NCBI RefSeq assembly: GCF_001746415.1
Contig: NZ_MEHJ01000001.1
Span: 5,958,501 to 6,022,500, forward strand
Length of the DNA: 64,000 nt
Source: Streptomyces agglomeratus
GTDB taxonomy: Bacteria; Actinomycetota; Actinomycetes; Streptomycetales; Streptomycetaceae
Direction of reading: 5' to 3'
The translations under genes and the position numbers were made by a program. Below are positions 17,755 through 28,652 of the stretch, piece after piece. Position 1 is the first letter of the stretch. Each line of letters begins with the position of its first letter. Below the pieces are notes generated by a model. That model had not been told where the DNA came from. It searched no databases and saw only the letters and a list, made by a program, of their open reading frames with translations.

Positions 17755-20715
17755 ATGAGACGCAGAGCGAGATCGATCCTCGCAGCGGGCGCGTTACTGA
17801 TCGGCGGCGCGACGGTGGCACCTGCCGCCCAGGCCGAGGGGCCGCGCGCGGGCGGAGCCGAGGCAGGCACCGACGCCGTCAAGGTGTTCAGCGCGGACGT
17901 CACGAAGGAGCAGATACCCCTGCTCCTGGCGGCCGGCCAGGACGCCCACGAGATGGGCGAACGCGCACCCGAGAAGGGCACGGCGCGCGTCGAGCTGTTC
18001 CTCACCGACGCACAGGCCCGGGAACTGGCCGCCAAGGGCGTCAGGAACCTCGCCGAGCGCAAGGTCTCCGCGAAGACGGAATCCCGTATCGCCGCCGCCG
18101 GGGACGACGTCTACCGCCCGTACAGCGGCAAGGGCAATCTCCAGGAGGAGATCGTCAGGACCGGTCACGCCCACCCGGACCTGACCAAGGTCGTCTCCCT
18201 CGGCAAGACCGTCCAGGGCAAGGACATCCTCGCCCTCAAGGTCAGCAAGGGCGCGAAGAAGACCAAGGACGGCGCCAAGCCCTCCGTGCTGTACCTGTCC
18301 AACCAGCACGCCCGTGAGTGGATCACCCCGGAGATGACGCGGCGGCTGATGCACCACTACCTGGACCGGTACGGCAAGGACCGCCGCATCACGAAGATCG
18401 TGGACTCCACCGAGCTCTGGTTCGTGCTCTCCGCCAACCCGGACGGATACGACTGGACCCACGACCCGGCCGGCGACCGCCTCTGGCGCAAGAACATGCG
18501 CGACACCGACGCGGACGGCAAGTACACCGCGAGCGACGGCGTCGACCTCAACCGCAACTTCGCCTACAAGTGGGGCTACGACAACGAGGGTTCGTCGCCC
18601 AACCCCGCAAGCTCCACGTACCGCGGCGCTTCCCCCATGTCCGAGCCCGAGACCCGGGCGCTGGACCGCCTCCAGAAGCGCATCGGTTTCGAGTACGGCA
18701 TCAACTACCACTCCGCCGCCGAACTGATCCTCTACGGAGTCGGCTGGCAGGTCGCGACGCCCACCCCGGACGACGTGCTCTACAAGGCGCTCGCGGGAAC
18801 GCCCGAAAAGCCGGCCGTTCCCGGGTACTACCCGCAGGTCTCCTCCGAGCTCTACACCACCAACGGCGAGGCCGACGGACACGCGGCCAACGTCAACGGC
18901 ACGATGATGTTCACCCCCGAGATGACCACCTGCCAGACGGCGTCGAACATCGACCCCGACGACCGGTGGAAGCCCGAGGACTGCCAGTCCGGGTTCAACT
19001 TCCCCGACGACGAGAAGCTGATCCAGGCGGAGTTCGCCAAGAACGTCCCCTTCGCGCTCTCCGTCGCGGAGACCGCCGCGCACCCCGACCGGCCGTCCTC
19101 GGCCGTCGGCATGGAGGCACCCGACTTCACCGTCGACCCCTTCACGACGTCGTACGCGCGGTGGGCCGACCAGGAAATCTCCGTCACCGCCCGTAAGTCG
19201 GTGCGCGACAAGGAGCTCAGGTACCGCGTCAACGGCGGCCGCGTCCACGACCAGAAGCTGCGCCCCTGGAAGGGCGGCGAGACCTTCGGCGGCGAGGACA
19301 ACCTGCACTTCGACGAGTACCGCGCCAAGGTCCAGGACGGCGACGTCGGCGACAAGGTCGAGGTCTGGTTCACCGGGCGCACCAAGGCCGGCGAACGCGT
19401 CTCCAGCGAGCACTTCACGTACACCCTCGCCGACCGCCCCAGGGCGGACGTCCTGGTGATCGCCGAGGAAGGGGCCCCCGCACATCACACCCGGACCTAC
19501 GTCGACGCGCTCGCGACCACCGGACACAGGGCCGCCGTGTGGGACGTCGCCACCCAGGGCGCCCCGCACGCCCTCGGCGTGCTCTCCCACTTCCGTACGG
19601 TCGTCCACTACACCGGCGCGAAGGCCCCCACCGGCCCCACCCAGCTCGCCCTGCGCGCCTTCCTCAACGAGGGCGGCAAACTCCTGGAGGCCGGTGAACT
19701 CACGGGCGGCAACGCGGTGGTGGGCCGCGCCTCGACGAACGACTTCAGCCAGTACTACCTCGGTGCCTACGGACGGAGCAGCGCGCCCGGAGCCACCGCT
19801 TTCAGCGGCCTCGGCCCGCTGGCCGGTACGGCCGGTCCGCTGGCCGGCGCGCCCGGCAACCCGCTGGACGCCCCGGGAGCGTACATCTCCACGTCGTCGG
19901 TGCTGCCGGCCGCGCAGTTCCCCCAGTTCGCCAGTGAGCAGGCGGGCCGCTACACCGGCGCCGTCAACCCGTACGCCCCGTACGCCGGTCAGGGCATGGC
20001 GGCCGCGACCCACGAGGACAACGACTGGAAGCGGCTCACCAGGACCTTCGACCTCACCGCGGTGAGCGCCGCCGACAAACCGGAGCTGCGCCTCGCCCTG
20101 AACTGGAACACCGAGGCCGATTACGACCACGCCGTCATGGAGGCCCGCACCGACGGCGGCGAGGACTGGACGACGCTGCCGGAGGCGGGCGGCGCCACCA
20201 CCGCCACCGTCCCGGCGGAGTGCGAGCAGGGCTACCTGCTCAGCGGTCACCCGTTCCTGAGGCACTACCTGACCCAGGAGTCCGACGCCTGCAAGGCCAC
20301 CGGCACCTCCGGGGCGTGGAACAGCTTCACCGGCTCCTCCGGCGGCTGGAAGCAGCTCTCCTTCGACCTGAGCGCCTACGCGGGCAAGAAGGTCGAGCTC
20401 TCGCTCAGCAGCATCACCGACCCGGGCTCCGGCGGCCGCGGTGTCTTCGCGGACGACGCACGGCTCGTCGTGGGCGGCGCGGAGAAGGAGACGGAGGGCT
20501 TCGAGACGTCGCTCGGCACCTGGACGGTGCCCGGCGCACCGGCGGGCAGCCCCGCCGTGGCGGGCGACTGGACCCGCACGGGAGAGCTCTTCGTCCCGTA
20601 CGGCGCGATCACGACCGGCGACACCGTGCTCCTCGGCTTCGGCCTGGAGCAGGTACCCGGCGCGGTCGAGCGGGCGGAGCTGCTCGGCAGGGTGCTGGGT
20701 GTCCTGCACGACTGA
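17755..20715 (+). CDS. Secreted M14 zinc carboxypeptidase, large multidomain
   Basis: This 986-residue exoenzyme has a signal peptide (MRRRARSILAAGALL to about residue 30), a propeptide-like segment and an M14 carboxypeptidase domain (about 120-450). Zinc ligands are H185 and E188 (HAREW) and H319 (YHSAAE). The substrate-binding GVDLNRNF follows, and general base E439 (VAETAAH) closes the domain. Downstream are a beta-rich region (about 460-560), a domain like those of peptidase M6/immune inhibitor A tails (DWKRLTRTFDLTA, SFDLSAYAGKKVELSLS) and a C-terminal end without anchor. ATG 17755 follows AAGGGGGG. It should trim C-terminal residues from extracellular peptides. The gene is single, between two terminators. 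Confidence 0.92.
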   Translation: MRRRARSILAAGALLIGGATVAPAAQAEGPRAGGAEAGTDAVKVFSADVTKEQIPLLLAAGQDAHEMGERAPEKGTARVELFLTDAQARELAAKGVRNLAERKVSAKTESRIAAAGDDVYRPYSGKGNLQEEIVRTGHAHPDLTKVVSLGKTVQGKDILALKVSKGAKKTKDGAKPSVLYLSNQHAREWITPEMTRRLMHHYLDRYGKDRRITKIVDSTELWFVLSANPDGYDWTHDPAGDRLWRKNMRDTDADGKYTASDGVDLNRNFAYKWGYDNEGSSPNPASSTYRGASPMSEPETRALDRLQKRIGFEYGINYHSAAELILYGVGWQVATPTPDDVLYKALAGTPEKPAVPGYYPQVSSELYTTNGEADGHAANVNGTMMFTPEMTTCQTASNIDPDDRWKPEDCQSGFNFPDDEKLIQAEFAKNVPFALSVAETAAHPDRPSSAVGMEAPDFTVDPFTTSYARWADQEISVTARKSVRDKELRYRVNGGRVHDQKLRPWKGGETFGGEDNLHFDEYRAKVQDGDVGDKVEVWFTGRTKAGERVSSEHFTYTLADRPRADVLVIAEEGAPAHHTRTYVDALATTGHRAAVWDVATQGAPHALGVLSHFRTVVHYTGAKAPTGPTQLALRAFLNEGGKLLEAGELTGGNAVVGRASTNDFSQYYLGAYGRSSAPGATAFSGLGPLAGTAGPLAGAPGNPLDAPGAYISTSSVLPAAQFPQFASEQAGRYTGAVNPYAPYAGQGMAAATHEDNDWKRLTRTFDLTAVSAADKPELRLALNWNTEADYDHAVMEARTDGGEDWTTLPEAGGATTATVPAECEQGYLLSGHPFLRHYLTQESDACKATGTSGAWNSFTGSSGGWKQLSFDLSAYAGKKVELSLSSITDPGSGGRGVFADDARLVVGGAEKETEGFETSLGTWTVPGAPAGSPAVAGDWTRTGELFVPYGAITTGDTVLLGFGLEQVPGAVERAELLGRVLGVLHD

Positions 20716-20747
20716 CGTGCCCGGCGTCCCGCACGACTGACACCGCA

Positions 20748-21943
<1,196 letters not shown>

Positions 21944-21978
21944 CCCGTACGGCAGGCACCTCGATGTGAGCACACGGT

Positions 21979-22006
21979 CCGGGCAGCGCAACGCGGCGCT
22001 GCCCGG
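21979..22006 (+). terminator. Hairpin between gap and pgk
   Basis: CCGGGCAGCGC (21979-21989) pairs perfectly over 11 bp with GCGCTGCCCGG (21996-22006) around a 6-nt loop, followed by TTGTCACGTGTTTTGTG. It is probably a terminator or attenuating/stabilising structure that sets gap mRNA above pgk. Confidence 0.7.
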
Positions 22007-22048
22007 GCCTTGTCACGTGTTTTGTGTCCCAAGGAGTCCAGGAAACAG

Positions 22049-23260
22049 ATGAAGACGATCGACGAACTTCTCGCCGAAGGGGTCGCCGGCAAGCGGGTAT
22101 TCGTCCGCGCCGACCTCAATGTGCCGCTCGAAGGCACCACCATCACCGACGACGGCCGTATCCGCGCCGTCCAGCCGACGATCGAGAAGCTCGCCGCCGC
22201 GGGTGCCCGGGTCGTCGTCGCGTCGCACCTCGGCCGCCCCAAGGGTGCCCCGGACCCGGCCTTCTCGCTGGCCCCCGCCGCCGCGCGCCTCGGTGAACTC
22301 CTCAAGACCGACGTCGCCTTCGCGACCGACACGGTCGGCGAGTCCGCCAGGGCCGTCGTCGCCGGCCTGGCCGACGGCGAGGTCGCCGTCATCGAGAACC
22401 TGCGCTTCAACGCCGGTGAGACCTCGAAGGACGACGCCGAGCGCGGCGCCTTCGCGGACCAGCTGGCCCAGCTCGCCGACGTGTACGTCGGCGACGGCTT
22501 CGGCGCCGTGCACCGCAAGCACGCGTCGGTCTTCGACCTCCCGGCCCGCCTGCCGCACGCCGCCGGCGGCCTCATCGCCACCGAGGTCGGCGTCCTGAAG
22601 AAGCTCACCGAGGAAGTCGAGCGGCCGTACGTCGTCGTCCTCGGCGGTGCCAAGGTCTCCGACAAGCTCGGCGTGATCGACCACCTGCTGGAGAAGGCCG
22701 ACCGCATCCTGGTCGGCGGCGGCATGGCGTACACCTTCCTCAAGGCCCAGGGCCACGAGGTCGGCATCTCGCTGCTCCAGGAGGACCAGGTCCCCACGGT
22801 CCTGGAGTACCTGAAGCGCGCCAAGGAGAAGGGCGTGGAGTTCGTGCTCCCCGTCGACGTCCTGGTCTCCGCGGAGTTCCCGGACCTCAAGACGAAGGCT
22901 CCGGCCAACCCGACGACGGTCGCCGCGGACGCCATCCCGGCCGACCAGGAGGGTCTGGACATCGGTCCCGAGACCCGCAAGCTGTACGCATCGAAGCTCG
23001 CCGACGCGGCCACCGTCTTCTGGAACGGTCCGATGGGCGTCTTCGAGCACCCCGACTACGCCGAGGGCACCAAAGCGGTCGCCCAGGCCCTCGTCGACAG
23101 CCCGGCCTTCACCGTGGTCGGCGGTGGCGACTCCGCCGCCGCGGTCCGCATCCTGGGCTTCGACGAGAACGCATTCGGCCACATCTCGACCGGTGGCGGC
23201 GCCAGCCTCGAATACCTCGAGGGCAAGACGCTTCCCGGCCTCGCCGCACTGGAGGACTGA
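22049..23260 (+). CDS. pgk: Phosphoglycerate kinase
   Basis: The enzyme transfers phosphate from 1,3-bisphosphoglycerate to ADP. The 403-residue two-domain protein shows RVFVRADLNVPL near residue 15, the basic patch region SHLGRPKG, VLGGAKVSDKLGVI and the nucleotide-binding VVGGGDSAAAVR. ATG 22049 follows AAGGAG and AGGAAAC. It is followed 6 bp later by tpiA, so the two are cotranscribed. Confidence 0.98.
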   Translation: MKTIDELLAEGVAGKRVFVRADLNVPLEGTTITDDGRIRAVQPTIEKLAAAGARVVVASHLGRPKGAPDPAFSLAPAAARLGELLKTDVAFATDTVGESARAVVAGLADGEVAVIENLRFNAGETSKDDAERGAFADQLAQLADVYVGDGFGAVHRKHASVFDLPARLPHAAGGLIATEVGVLKKLTEEVERPYVVVLGGAKVSDKLGVIDHLLEKADRILVGGGMAYTFLKAQGHEVGISLLQEDQVPTVLEYLKRAKEKGVEFVLPVDVLVSAEFPDLKTKAPANPTTVAADAIPADQEGLDIGPETRKLYASKLADAATVFWNGPMGVFEHPDYAEGTKAVAQALVDSPAFTVVGGGDSAAAVRILGFDENAFGHISTGGGASLEYLEGKTLPGLAALED

Positions 23261-23266
23261 CCCTCA

Positions 23267-24055
23267 ATGACTGCTCCTACCCAAGGGCGCACCCCGCTGA
23301 TGGCGGGCAACTGGAAGATGAACCTCAACCACCTCGAGGCCATCGCGCACACCCAGAAGCTCGCCTTCGCGCTCGCCGACAAGGACTACGACGCCGTAGA
23401 GGTCGCGGTCCTGCCCCCCTTCACGGACCTGCGGTCCGTGCAGACGCTGGTGGACGGCGACAAGCTCAAGATCAAGTACGGCGCCCAGGACGTCTCCGCG
23501 CACGAGTCCGGTGCCTACACCGGTGAGATCTCGGGCGCGATGCTCGCCAAGCTCAAGTGCACGTACGTCGCCGTCGGGCACTCCGAGCGCCGGCAGTACC
23601 ACAATGAGAGCGACGAGCTCTGCAACGCCAAGGTCAAGGCCGCGTACAAGCACGGCCTGACCCCGATCCTGTGCGTCGGCGAGGGCCTGGACATCCGCAA
23701 GGCGGGCAACCAGGTCGCTTACACCCTCGCTCAGCTCGACGGTGGCCTGAAGGACATCCCGGCCGAGCAGGCCGAGTCCATCGTGATCGCGTACGAGCCG
23801 GTGTGGGCCATCGGCACCGGCGAGGTCGCCACGCCCGAGGACGCGCAGGAGGTCTGCGGGGCGATCCGCGGGCGTCTCGCGGAGCTGTACTCGCAGGAGC
23901 TGGCCGACAAGGTCCGCATCCAGTACGGCGGCTCGGTCAAGTCCGGGAACGTCGCCGCGATCATGGCGCAGCCGGACGTCGACGGGGCCCTGGTGGGCGG
24001 CGCGGCGCTGGACGCGGACGAGTTCGTCAAGATCGTCCGGTTCCGCGACCAGTGA
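23267..24055 (+). CDS. tpiA: Triosephosphate isomerase
   Basis: The enzyme interconverts dihydroxyacetone phosphate and glyceraldehyde 3-phosphate. The 262-residue TIM barrel shows GNWKMNLN (catalytic Lys), VGHSERRQ (catalytic His) and [11 protein letters not shown] (catalytic Glu), and the phosphate loop [11 protein letters not shown] 23267 starts 6 bp after the pgk stop. A stable hairpin (CGGGGGCC 24088-24095 with GGCCCCCG 24120-24127) lies in the gap before secG. Confidence 0.98.
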   Translation: MTAPTQGRTPLMAGNWKMNLNHLEAIAHTQKLAFALADKDYDAVEVAVLPPFTDLRSVQTLVDGDKLKIKYGAQDVSAHESGAYTGEISGAMLAKLKCTYVAVGHSERRQYHNESDELCNAKVKAAYKHGLTPILCVGEGLDIRKAGNQVAYTLAQLDGGLKDIPAEQAESIVIAYEPVWAIGTGEVATPEDAQEVCGAIRGRLAELYSQELADKVRIQYGGSVKSGNVAAIMAQPDVDGALVGGAALDADEFVKIVRFRDQ

Positions 24056-24171
24056 GTAGGCCGTAGGGCCGATCCGTCGTACCCTGGCGGGGGCCGTGGT
24101 GGCTGCGCAGCAGCTGTCCGGCCCCCGTTGTCCGTCTCCGAAGTCCGAAGTCCGAGGAAGTTGGTCCAGCC

Positions 24172-24408
24172 GTGGTTATGGGGTTCTCGATCGCCCTGAT
24201 CGTCTTCAGCCTGCTGCTGATGCTGCTGGTTCTGATGCACAAGGGGAAGGGCGGCGGTCTCTCCGACATGTTCGGTGGCGGCATGCAGTCCTCCGTCGGT
24301 GGGTCCTCGGTCGCCGAGCGCAACCTCGACCGCATCACGGTGGTAATCGGTCTGATGTGGTTTGCCTGCATTATCGTGCTCGGTCTGCTGATGAAGCTGG
24401 ACAGCTGA
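24172..24408 (+). CDS. secG: Preprotein translocase subunit SecG
   Basis: This 78-residue membrane protein has two helices (GFSIALIVFSLLLMLLVLM and VVIGLMWFACIIVLGLLM). Between them is the conserved Gly-rich cytoplasmic loop GKGGGLSDMFGGG. SecG assists SecYE/SecA during protein export. GTG 24172 is used, with GAGGA about 13 nt upstream; ATG 24178 is an in-frame alternative. Placement after tpiA is conserved in actinobacteria. Confidence 0.95.
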   Translation: MVMGFSIALIVFSLLLMLLVLMHKGKGGGLSDMFGGGMQSSVGGSSVAERNLDRITVVIGLMWFACIIVLGLLMKLDS

Positions 24409-24603
24409 CCCGTCGTCCGGTACGGAGGCGGGTACGCGGCTTATCATGGGGCCCGCGGCTCGCTCGCGGTGGTAACTCCGGTTACTGGACGCGCGTTGGG
24501 CCCTACGTAAAACTGGGGCGCTCGCGGCTGAGCTGTTTGACGACTCCGCGGCGGTAGCCGCTGATTGATGCCGTGCAGCACCATCACGCAGGGAGTTACG
24601 ACC

Positions 24604-24939
24604 GTGGCAAGTGGCAACGCGATCCGGGGAAGCCGGGTCGGAGCGGGGCCGATGGGCGAGGCTGAGCGCGGCGAGTCCGCGCCCCGCCTCCGCATCTCCT
24701 TCTGGTGCTCGAACGGGCACGAGACGCAGCCGAGCTTCGCCAGTGACGCTCAGGTCCCGGACACCTGGGACTGCCCGCGCTGCGGGTTCCCGGCCGGACA
24801 GGACCGGGACAATCCGCCGGCTCCGCCGCGCACCGAGCCGTACAAGACGCACCTGGCGTACGTACGGGAACGGCGCAGCGACGCGGACGGCGAGGCGATT
24901 CTCGCCGAGGCGCTCGCGAAACTGCGCGGCGAAATCTAG
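24604..24939 (+). CDS. RbpA-family RNA polymerase-binding protein (RbpA paralogue)
   Basis: This 111-residue protein has the RbpA layout: N-terminal AIRGSRVGAG, a zinc-ribbon-like core with C35, H39, C57 and C60, then a C-terminal helix region KTHLAYVRERR. RbpA binds RNA polymerase and the principal sigma factors and stabilises the open complex. Canonical RbpA has THWDMLxERR in the sigma-interaction segment; here WDML is replaced by LAYV while the ERR arginines remain. This suggests the second, divergent paralogue known in streptomycetes rather than the main RbpA. GTG 24604 follows GGGAG. The 195-bp upstream gap holds a hairpin GTAAC-TCCG-GTTAC (24472-24485) and no clear SigR promoter. Confidence 0.85.
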   Translation: MASGNAIRGSRVGAGPMGEAERGESAPRLRISFWCSNGHETQPSFASDAQVPDTWDCPRCGFPAGQDRDNPPAPPRTEPYKTHLAYVRERRSDADGEAILAEALAKLRGEI

Positions 24940-24948
24940 GCTCACGAT

Positions 24949-24978
24949 CCGGCCGGACACCTTCGGGTGACCGGCCGG
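24949..24978 (+). terminator. Terminator with TTCG tetraloop after the RbpA paralogue
   Basis: CCGGCCGG (24949-24956) pairs with CCGGCCGG (24971-24978), and CACC 24958-24961 pairs with GGTG 24966-24969, closed by a TTCG tetraloop with one A-A mismatch. It begins 10 bp after the stop codon. Confidence 0.75.
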
Positions 24979-25152
24979 ACCGCGTTTACGGGTGCCTTCC
25001 CCGCCGGCGTCCGGATTCCGCTCCCGACTTCGCCCCGGATGCCGTCCGGGCACCTTCCCCGAGCCCGCTCGGACGCCGTCCGGATGCCGCCGCGGGCCGA
25101 TTGTCAGTGGCACCGCCTACGGTCTGGAAAGACAGCGGACCGAGGGGGAGTT

Positions 25153-26385
25153 GTGGCGACGAGCGAGGACACGGCCGCCGGGCAGGCACCGACGGACGTG
25201 CGGGCTCCGGCCTGGCGCGGGGGGTTCGGACGGCTGTGGACAGCGGCTGTCGTCTCGAAGTTCGGCGATTCGCTGCGCACGGCCGCGATGCCGCTGCTGG
25301 CCGCCTCGCTGACCTCCGACCCGGTGCTGGTGGCGCTGGTGACGGCGTGCGGTTATCTGCCGTGGCTGCTGTTCGGGCTGCTCGGCGGCGCGGTGGCGGA
25401 CCGGGTCGACCAGCGCCGGGCCATGTGGGCCGTGGATCTGGTGCGGGCGGTCCTGATGGCCGCGTTCGCGGTGGCGGTAGCCCTGGGCCACGCCTCCATC
25501 GCGCTGCTGATCGCGCTCGCCTTCGCGCTCACCACCCTCCAGACGCTCTTCGACAACGCGGCCACGGCCCTGCTGCCCTCGCTGGTGCCCAAGGCCGCGC
25601 TCGGCAGTGCCAATGCCCGGCTGCTGACCGGGCAGCAGATCGCGGGCGGCTTCCTGGCGGCGCCGCTGGTGCCGGTGCTGCTGCTCGCGGGCGCCGCCGT
25701 TCCGTACGCCGCGGACGCCGCGACGTACGTCCTGGGGGCCGTGCTGATCGCCTCGCTGCGGGTGACGGCGCCCGAGCAGGCGCCGAGACCGGCCGGCAGC
25801 ACACTGCGCGGGGACATCGCCGAGGGCCTGCGGCAGCTGTGGCGCGACCGGGTGCTGCGCGGGATCTGCGTCGCCACCACGCTCTGCAACATCGGGATGG
25901 CGGCGCTCATCGCCACCCTGGTCCTCCACGTCACCGGCTGGCTCGACGCCGGCCAGGGCGGTTACGCGGCGGCCATCATGGCGTACGGCGTGGGCAGCGT
26001 GGCGGGCGGGCTGCTGGCCGCGAGGCTTTCCACGCGCCTGGGGCGGGTGCGCAGTGTGTTCACGGCCGGTGCCGTGCAGATCGGCTGCCTGGTCGCGATG
26101 GGCCTGGTCCGCGAGGTGTGGGTGACGATCGCGGCGATGGCGCTGTTCGGACTCATGGGGCTGGTGTGGAACACGAATCAGGTGACGCTGATGCAGGAGC
26201 GCAGCCCGGCGGCCATGCTGGGGCGCGTCGGGTCGGCGTTCCGTACGCTCGCGGTCGCCGGCGCACCGCTCGGTGCGCTGCTGGGCGGCGCGGCGGCGGC
26301 CACCTGGGGGCTGAACGCCCCCGCCCTGCTGGCGGCGGCGCTCTTCGCGGCGGCCATAGCATCGCTGGCCGCTCTGATCAATTAG
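25153..26385 (+). CDS. MFS transporter (EntS/MFS_3-like exporter)
   Basis: This 410-residue integral membrane protein has about 12 helices in two six-helix bundles. The N-half loop GGAVADRVDQRR is the MFS motif A. The overall pattern (WTAAVVSKFGDSLRTAAMPLLA at the start, VWNTNQVTLMQERSPAAMLGRVGSAFR in the second half) matches the MFS_3/enterobactin-exporter-like group. GTG 25153 follows GGGGGAG. It would expel small molecules using the proton gradient; the substrate is unknown. The GC-rich gap before it (24979-25152) holds imperfect CCGTCCGGATG-like repeats. Confidence 0.85.
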   Translation: MATSEDTAAGQAPTDVRAPAWRGGFGRLWTAAVVSKFGDSLRTAAMPLLAASLTSDPVLVALVTACGYLPWLLFGLLGGAVADRVDQRRAMWAVDLVRAVLMAAFAVAVALGHASIALLIALAFALTTLQTLFDNAATALLPSLVPKAALGSANARLLTGQQIAGGFLAAPLVPVLLLAGAAVPYAADAATYVLGAVLIASLRVTAPEQAPRPAGSTLRGDIAEGLRQLWRDRVLRGICVATTLCNIGMAALIATLVLHVTGWLDAGQGGYAAAIMAYGVGSVAGGLLAARLSTRLGRVRSVFTAGAVQIGCLVAMGLVREVWVTIAAMALFGLMGLVWNTNQVTLMQERSPAAMLGRVGSAFRTLAVAGAPLGALLGGAAAATWGLNAPALLAAALFAAAIASLAALIN

Positions 26386-26442
26386 GTTGGAGGAGCAGCG
26401 GGGCATGCACGCAGGTACGAGAAGAAGTGGGCTGATGTCCGG

Positions 26443-28122
26443 ATGAACGCAGAAGGCCGTACGAGGCTCAATCAGATGCCCGAGTGGGCCGCGCTCGCGA
26501 AGCACCGCGAGCAGCTTGGCCAGACGCATCTGCGAGAACTGTTCGCAGCCGACCCGGAGCGGGGCGCCGGGTACACGCTCAGGGTCGGCGACCTCCATCT
26601 CGACTACTCCAAGCACCTGGTGACGGACGAGACACTGGGGCTGCTGCGCGAACTGGCCGGAGCGGCCGGGGTCGCGGAGCTGCGGGACGCCATGTTCCGC
26701 GGCGAGAAGATCAACACCACCGAGGACCGGGCGGTGCTGCACACCGCCCTGCGGGCCCCGCTCGACGCGGTGATCGAGGTCGACGGGGAGAACGTGGTCC
26801 CCGTCGTGCACGAGGTGCTCGACAAGATGGCCGCCTTCGCCGACCGGGTGAGGTCCGGGCAGTGGACGGGCCACACCGGAAAGCGCATCAAGAACATCGT
26901 CAACGTCGGCATCGGCGGATCCGACCTCGGGCCCGCCATGGCCTACGAGGCGCTGCGCTCGTTCACCGACCGGGACCTCACGGTCCGCTTCGTGTCGAAC
27001 GTGGACGGGGCGGATCTGCACGAGGCCGTGCGGGACTTGGACGCGGCCGAGACGCTGTTCGTCATCGCGTCCAAGACGTTCACGACGATCGAGACCATCA
27101 CCAACGCCACATCGGCGCGGAACTGGCTGCTCACGAACCTGCGCGCGGACAACGACGCCGTCGCCAAGCACTTCGTCGCGCTGTCCACCAACGCCGAGAA
27201 GGTCGCCGACTTCGGCATCGACACCGCCAACATGTTCGAGTTCTGGGACTGGGTCGGCGGTCGCTACTCGTACGACTCGGCCATCGGCCTGTCGCTGATG
27301 ATCGCCATCGGCCCGGACCGCTTCCGCGAGATGCTCGACGGCTTCCACCTCGTCGACGAGCACTTCCGCACCGCGCCCGCCGCCGAGAACGCGCCGCTGC
27401 TCCTCGGCCTGCTGGGCGTCTGGTACGGCGCGTTCTTCGACGCGCAGGCACACGCGGTGCTGCCGTACTCGCACTACCTCAGCAAGTTCACGGCGTACCT
27501 CCAGCAGCTGGACATGGAGTCCAACGGCAAGTCCGTGGACCGCGAGGGCAATCCGGTCGACTGGCAGACGGGCCCCGTCGTCTGGGGCACGCCGGGCACC
27601 AACGGTCAGCACGCCTACTACCAGTTGCTGCACCAGGGCACGAAGATGATCCCCGCGGACTTCATCGGGTTCGCCCGCCCGGTCGCCGATCTGCTGCCCG
27701 GCCTGGAGGCCCAGCACGACCTGCTCATGGCGAACTTCTTCGCACAGACGCAGGCGCTGGCCTTCGGCAAGACGCCCGAGGAGGTGCGCGCGGAAGGGGT
27801 GGCGGAGGACCTGGTGCCGCACAAGACGTTCCGCGGCAACCACCCGACGACGACGATCCTCGCGGACGAACTCACACCCTCCGTGCTGGGCCAGTTGATC
27901 GCGCTGTACGAGCACAAGGTGTTCGTCCAGGGCGCCGTCTGGGACATCGACTCGTTCGACCAGTGGGGCGTCGAGCTCGGCAAGGTCCTCGCGAAGAAGA
28001 TCGAGCCGGTACTGACCGGGACGGTGACATCGACCGCCGGCGCGGCGGGTGGTGGCGGCGACCGGCTGGACAGCTCGACGGCCACCCTGGCGGCCAAGTA
28101 CCGCGCACTGCGCGGTCGCTGA
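26443..28122 (+). CDS. pgi: Glucose-6-phosphate isomerase
   Basis: The enzyme interconverts glucose 6-phosphate and fructose 6-phosphate. The 559-residue protein shows [18 protein letters not shown] near residue 150, the phosphate-loop SKTFTTIET, the signature [12 protein letters not shown] and the catalytic-region Lys near the C-terminus ([10 protein letters not shown]). ATG 26443 yields the expected N-terminus ([10 protein letters not shown]); the ribosome-binding site is weak. A Gly/Ala-rich stretch (TAGAAGGGG) interrupts the C-terminal helix region. It links the glycolytic cluster upstream with the pentose phosphate operon further on. Confidence 0.97.
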   Translation: MNAEGRTRLNQMPEWAALAKHREQLGQTHLRELFAADPERGAGYTLRVGDLHLDYSKHLVTDETLGLLRELAGAAGVAELRDAMFRGEKINTTEDRAVLHTALRAPLDAVIEVDGENVVPVVHEVLDKMAAFADRVRSGQWTGHTGKRIKNIVNVGIGGSDLGPAMAYEALRSFTDRDLTVRFVSNVDGADLHEAVRDLDAAETLFVIASKTFTTIETITNATSARNWLLTNLRADNDAVAKHFVALSTNAEKVADFGIDTANMFEFWDWVGGRYSYDSAIGLSLMIAIGPDRFREMLDGFHLVDEHFRTAPAAENAPLLLGLLGVWYGAFFDAQAHAVLPYSHYLSKFTAYLQQLDMESNGKSVDREGNPVDWQTGPVVWGTPGTNGQHAYYQLLHQGTKMIPADFIGFARPVADLLPGLEAQHDLLMANFFAQTQALAFGKTPEEVRAEGVAEDLVPHKTFRGNHPTTTILADELTPSVLGQLIALYEHKVFVQGAVWDIDSFDQWGVELGKVLAKKIEPVLTGTVTSTAGAAGGGGDRLDSSTATLAAKYRALRGR

Positions 28123-28148
28123 GACGACGGACGGGGAGGCCGGGGACG

Positions 28149-28652
28149 ATGACCGGGGGGACGGGGAACGTGCGGCTCAGGCCGCCGAACAACTCGCTCG
28201 ACCGGCGGGTCGTCGGCTGGTGGCGGGCCCAGTGCCTGCTGCTGACCGCGGTGCCGGCTGCCGTACCGGCCGTGGTGGGCGCTTTCGTGGCGCCCGCACG
28301 GCCGTGGCTGCTGCTTGCCGCCGGCGTGGTCGCGGTCCTCGGACTGGCCTGCACGGTGTTCCTGCCGCTGTGGTGGTTCCGGGTACACCGCTGGGAGGTC
28401 ACGGACGACGCGGTGTACGTACGCACCGGCTACTTCTGGCAGGAGTGGCGGATCGCGCCGATGTCGCGGATCCAGACCGTCGACACCATACGCGGCCCGC
28501 TGGAACAGGCGTGGGGACTCGCCACGGTCATCGTCACCACCGCGTCGTCCAAGGGGGCGGTGAAGATCGAAGGGCTCGACCACGAGCTGGCCGCCCGGCT
28601 CGCCGAGCAGCTGACCCTGATCACACGGGCCACGCCCGGGGACGCGACGTGA
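28149..28652 (+). CDS. Bacterial PH domain membrane protein (YdbS-like)
   Basis: This 167-residue protein has two N-terminal membrane helices (about 28-75) and one bPH_2 domain (HRWEVTDDAVYVRTGYFWQEW through GLATVIVTTASSKGAVKIEGL). YdbS/YdbT pairs occur together in many Gram-positives and in Bacillus contribute to bacteriocin resistance; their biochemical role is unclear. ATG 28149 lies 26 bp after pgi with GGGGAGG upstream. The gene overlaps the next by 4 bp (GTGA). Confidence 0.8.
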   Translation: MTGGTGNVRLRPPNNSLDRRVVGWWRAQCLLLTAVPAAVPAVVGAFVAPARPWLLLAAGVVAVLGLACTVFLPLWWFRVHRWEVTDDAVYVRTGYFWQEWRIAPMSRIQTVDTIRGPLEQAWGLATVIVTTASSKGAVKIEGLDHELAARLAEQLTLITRATPGDAT

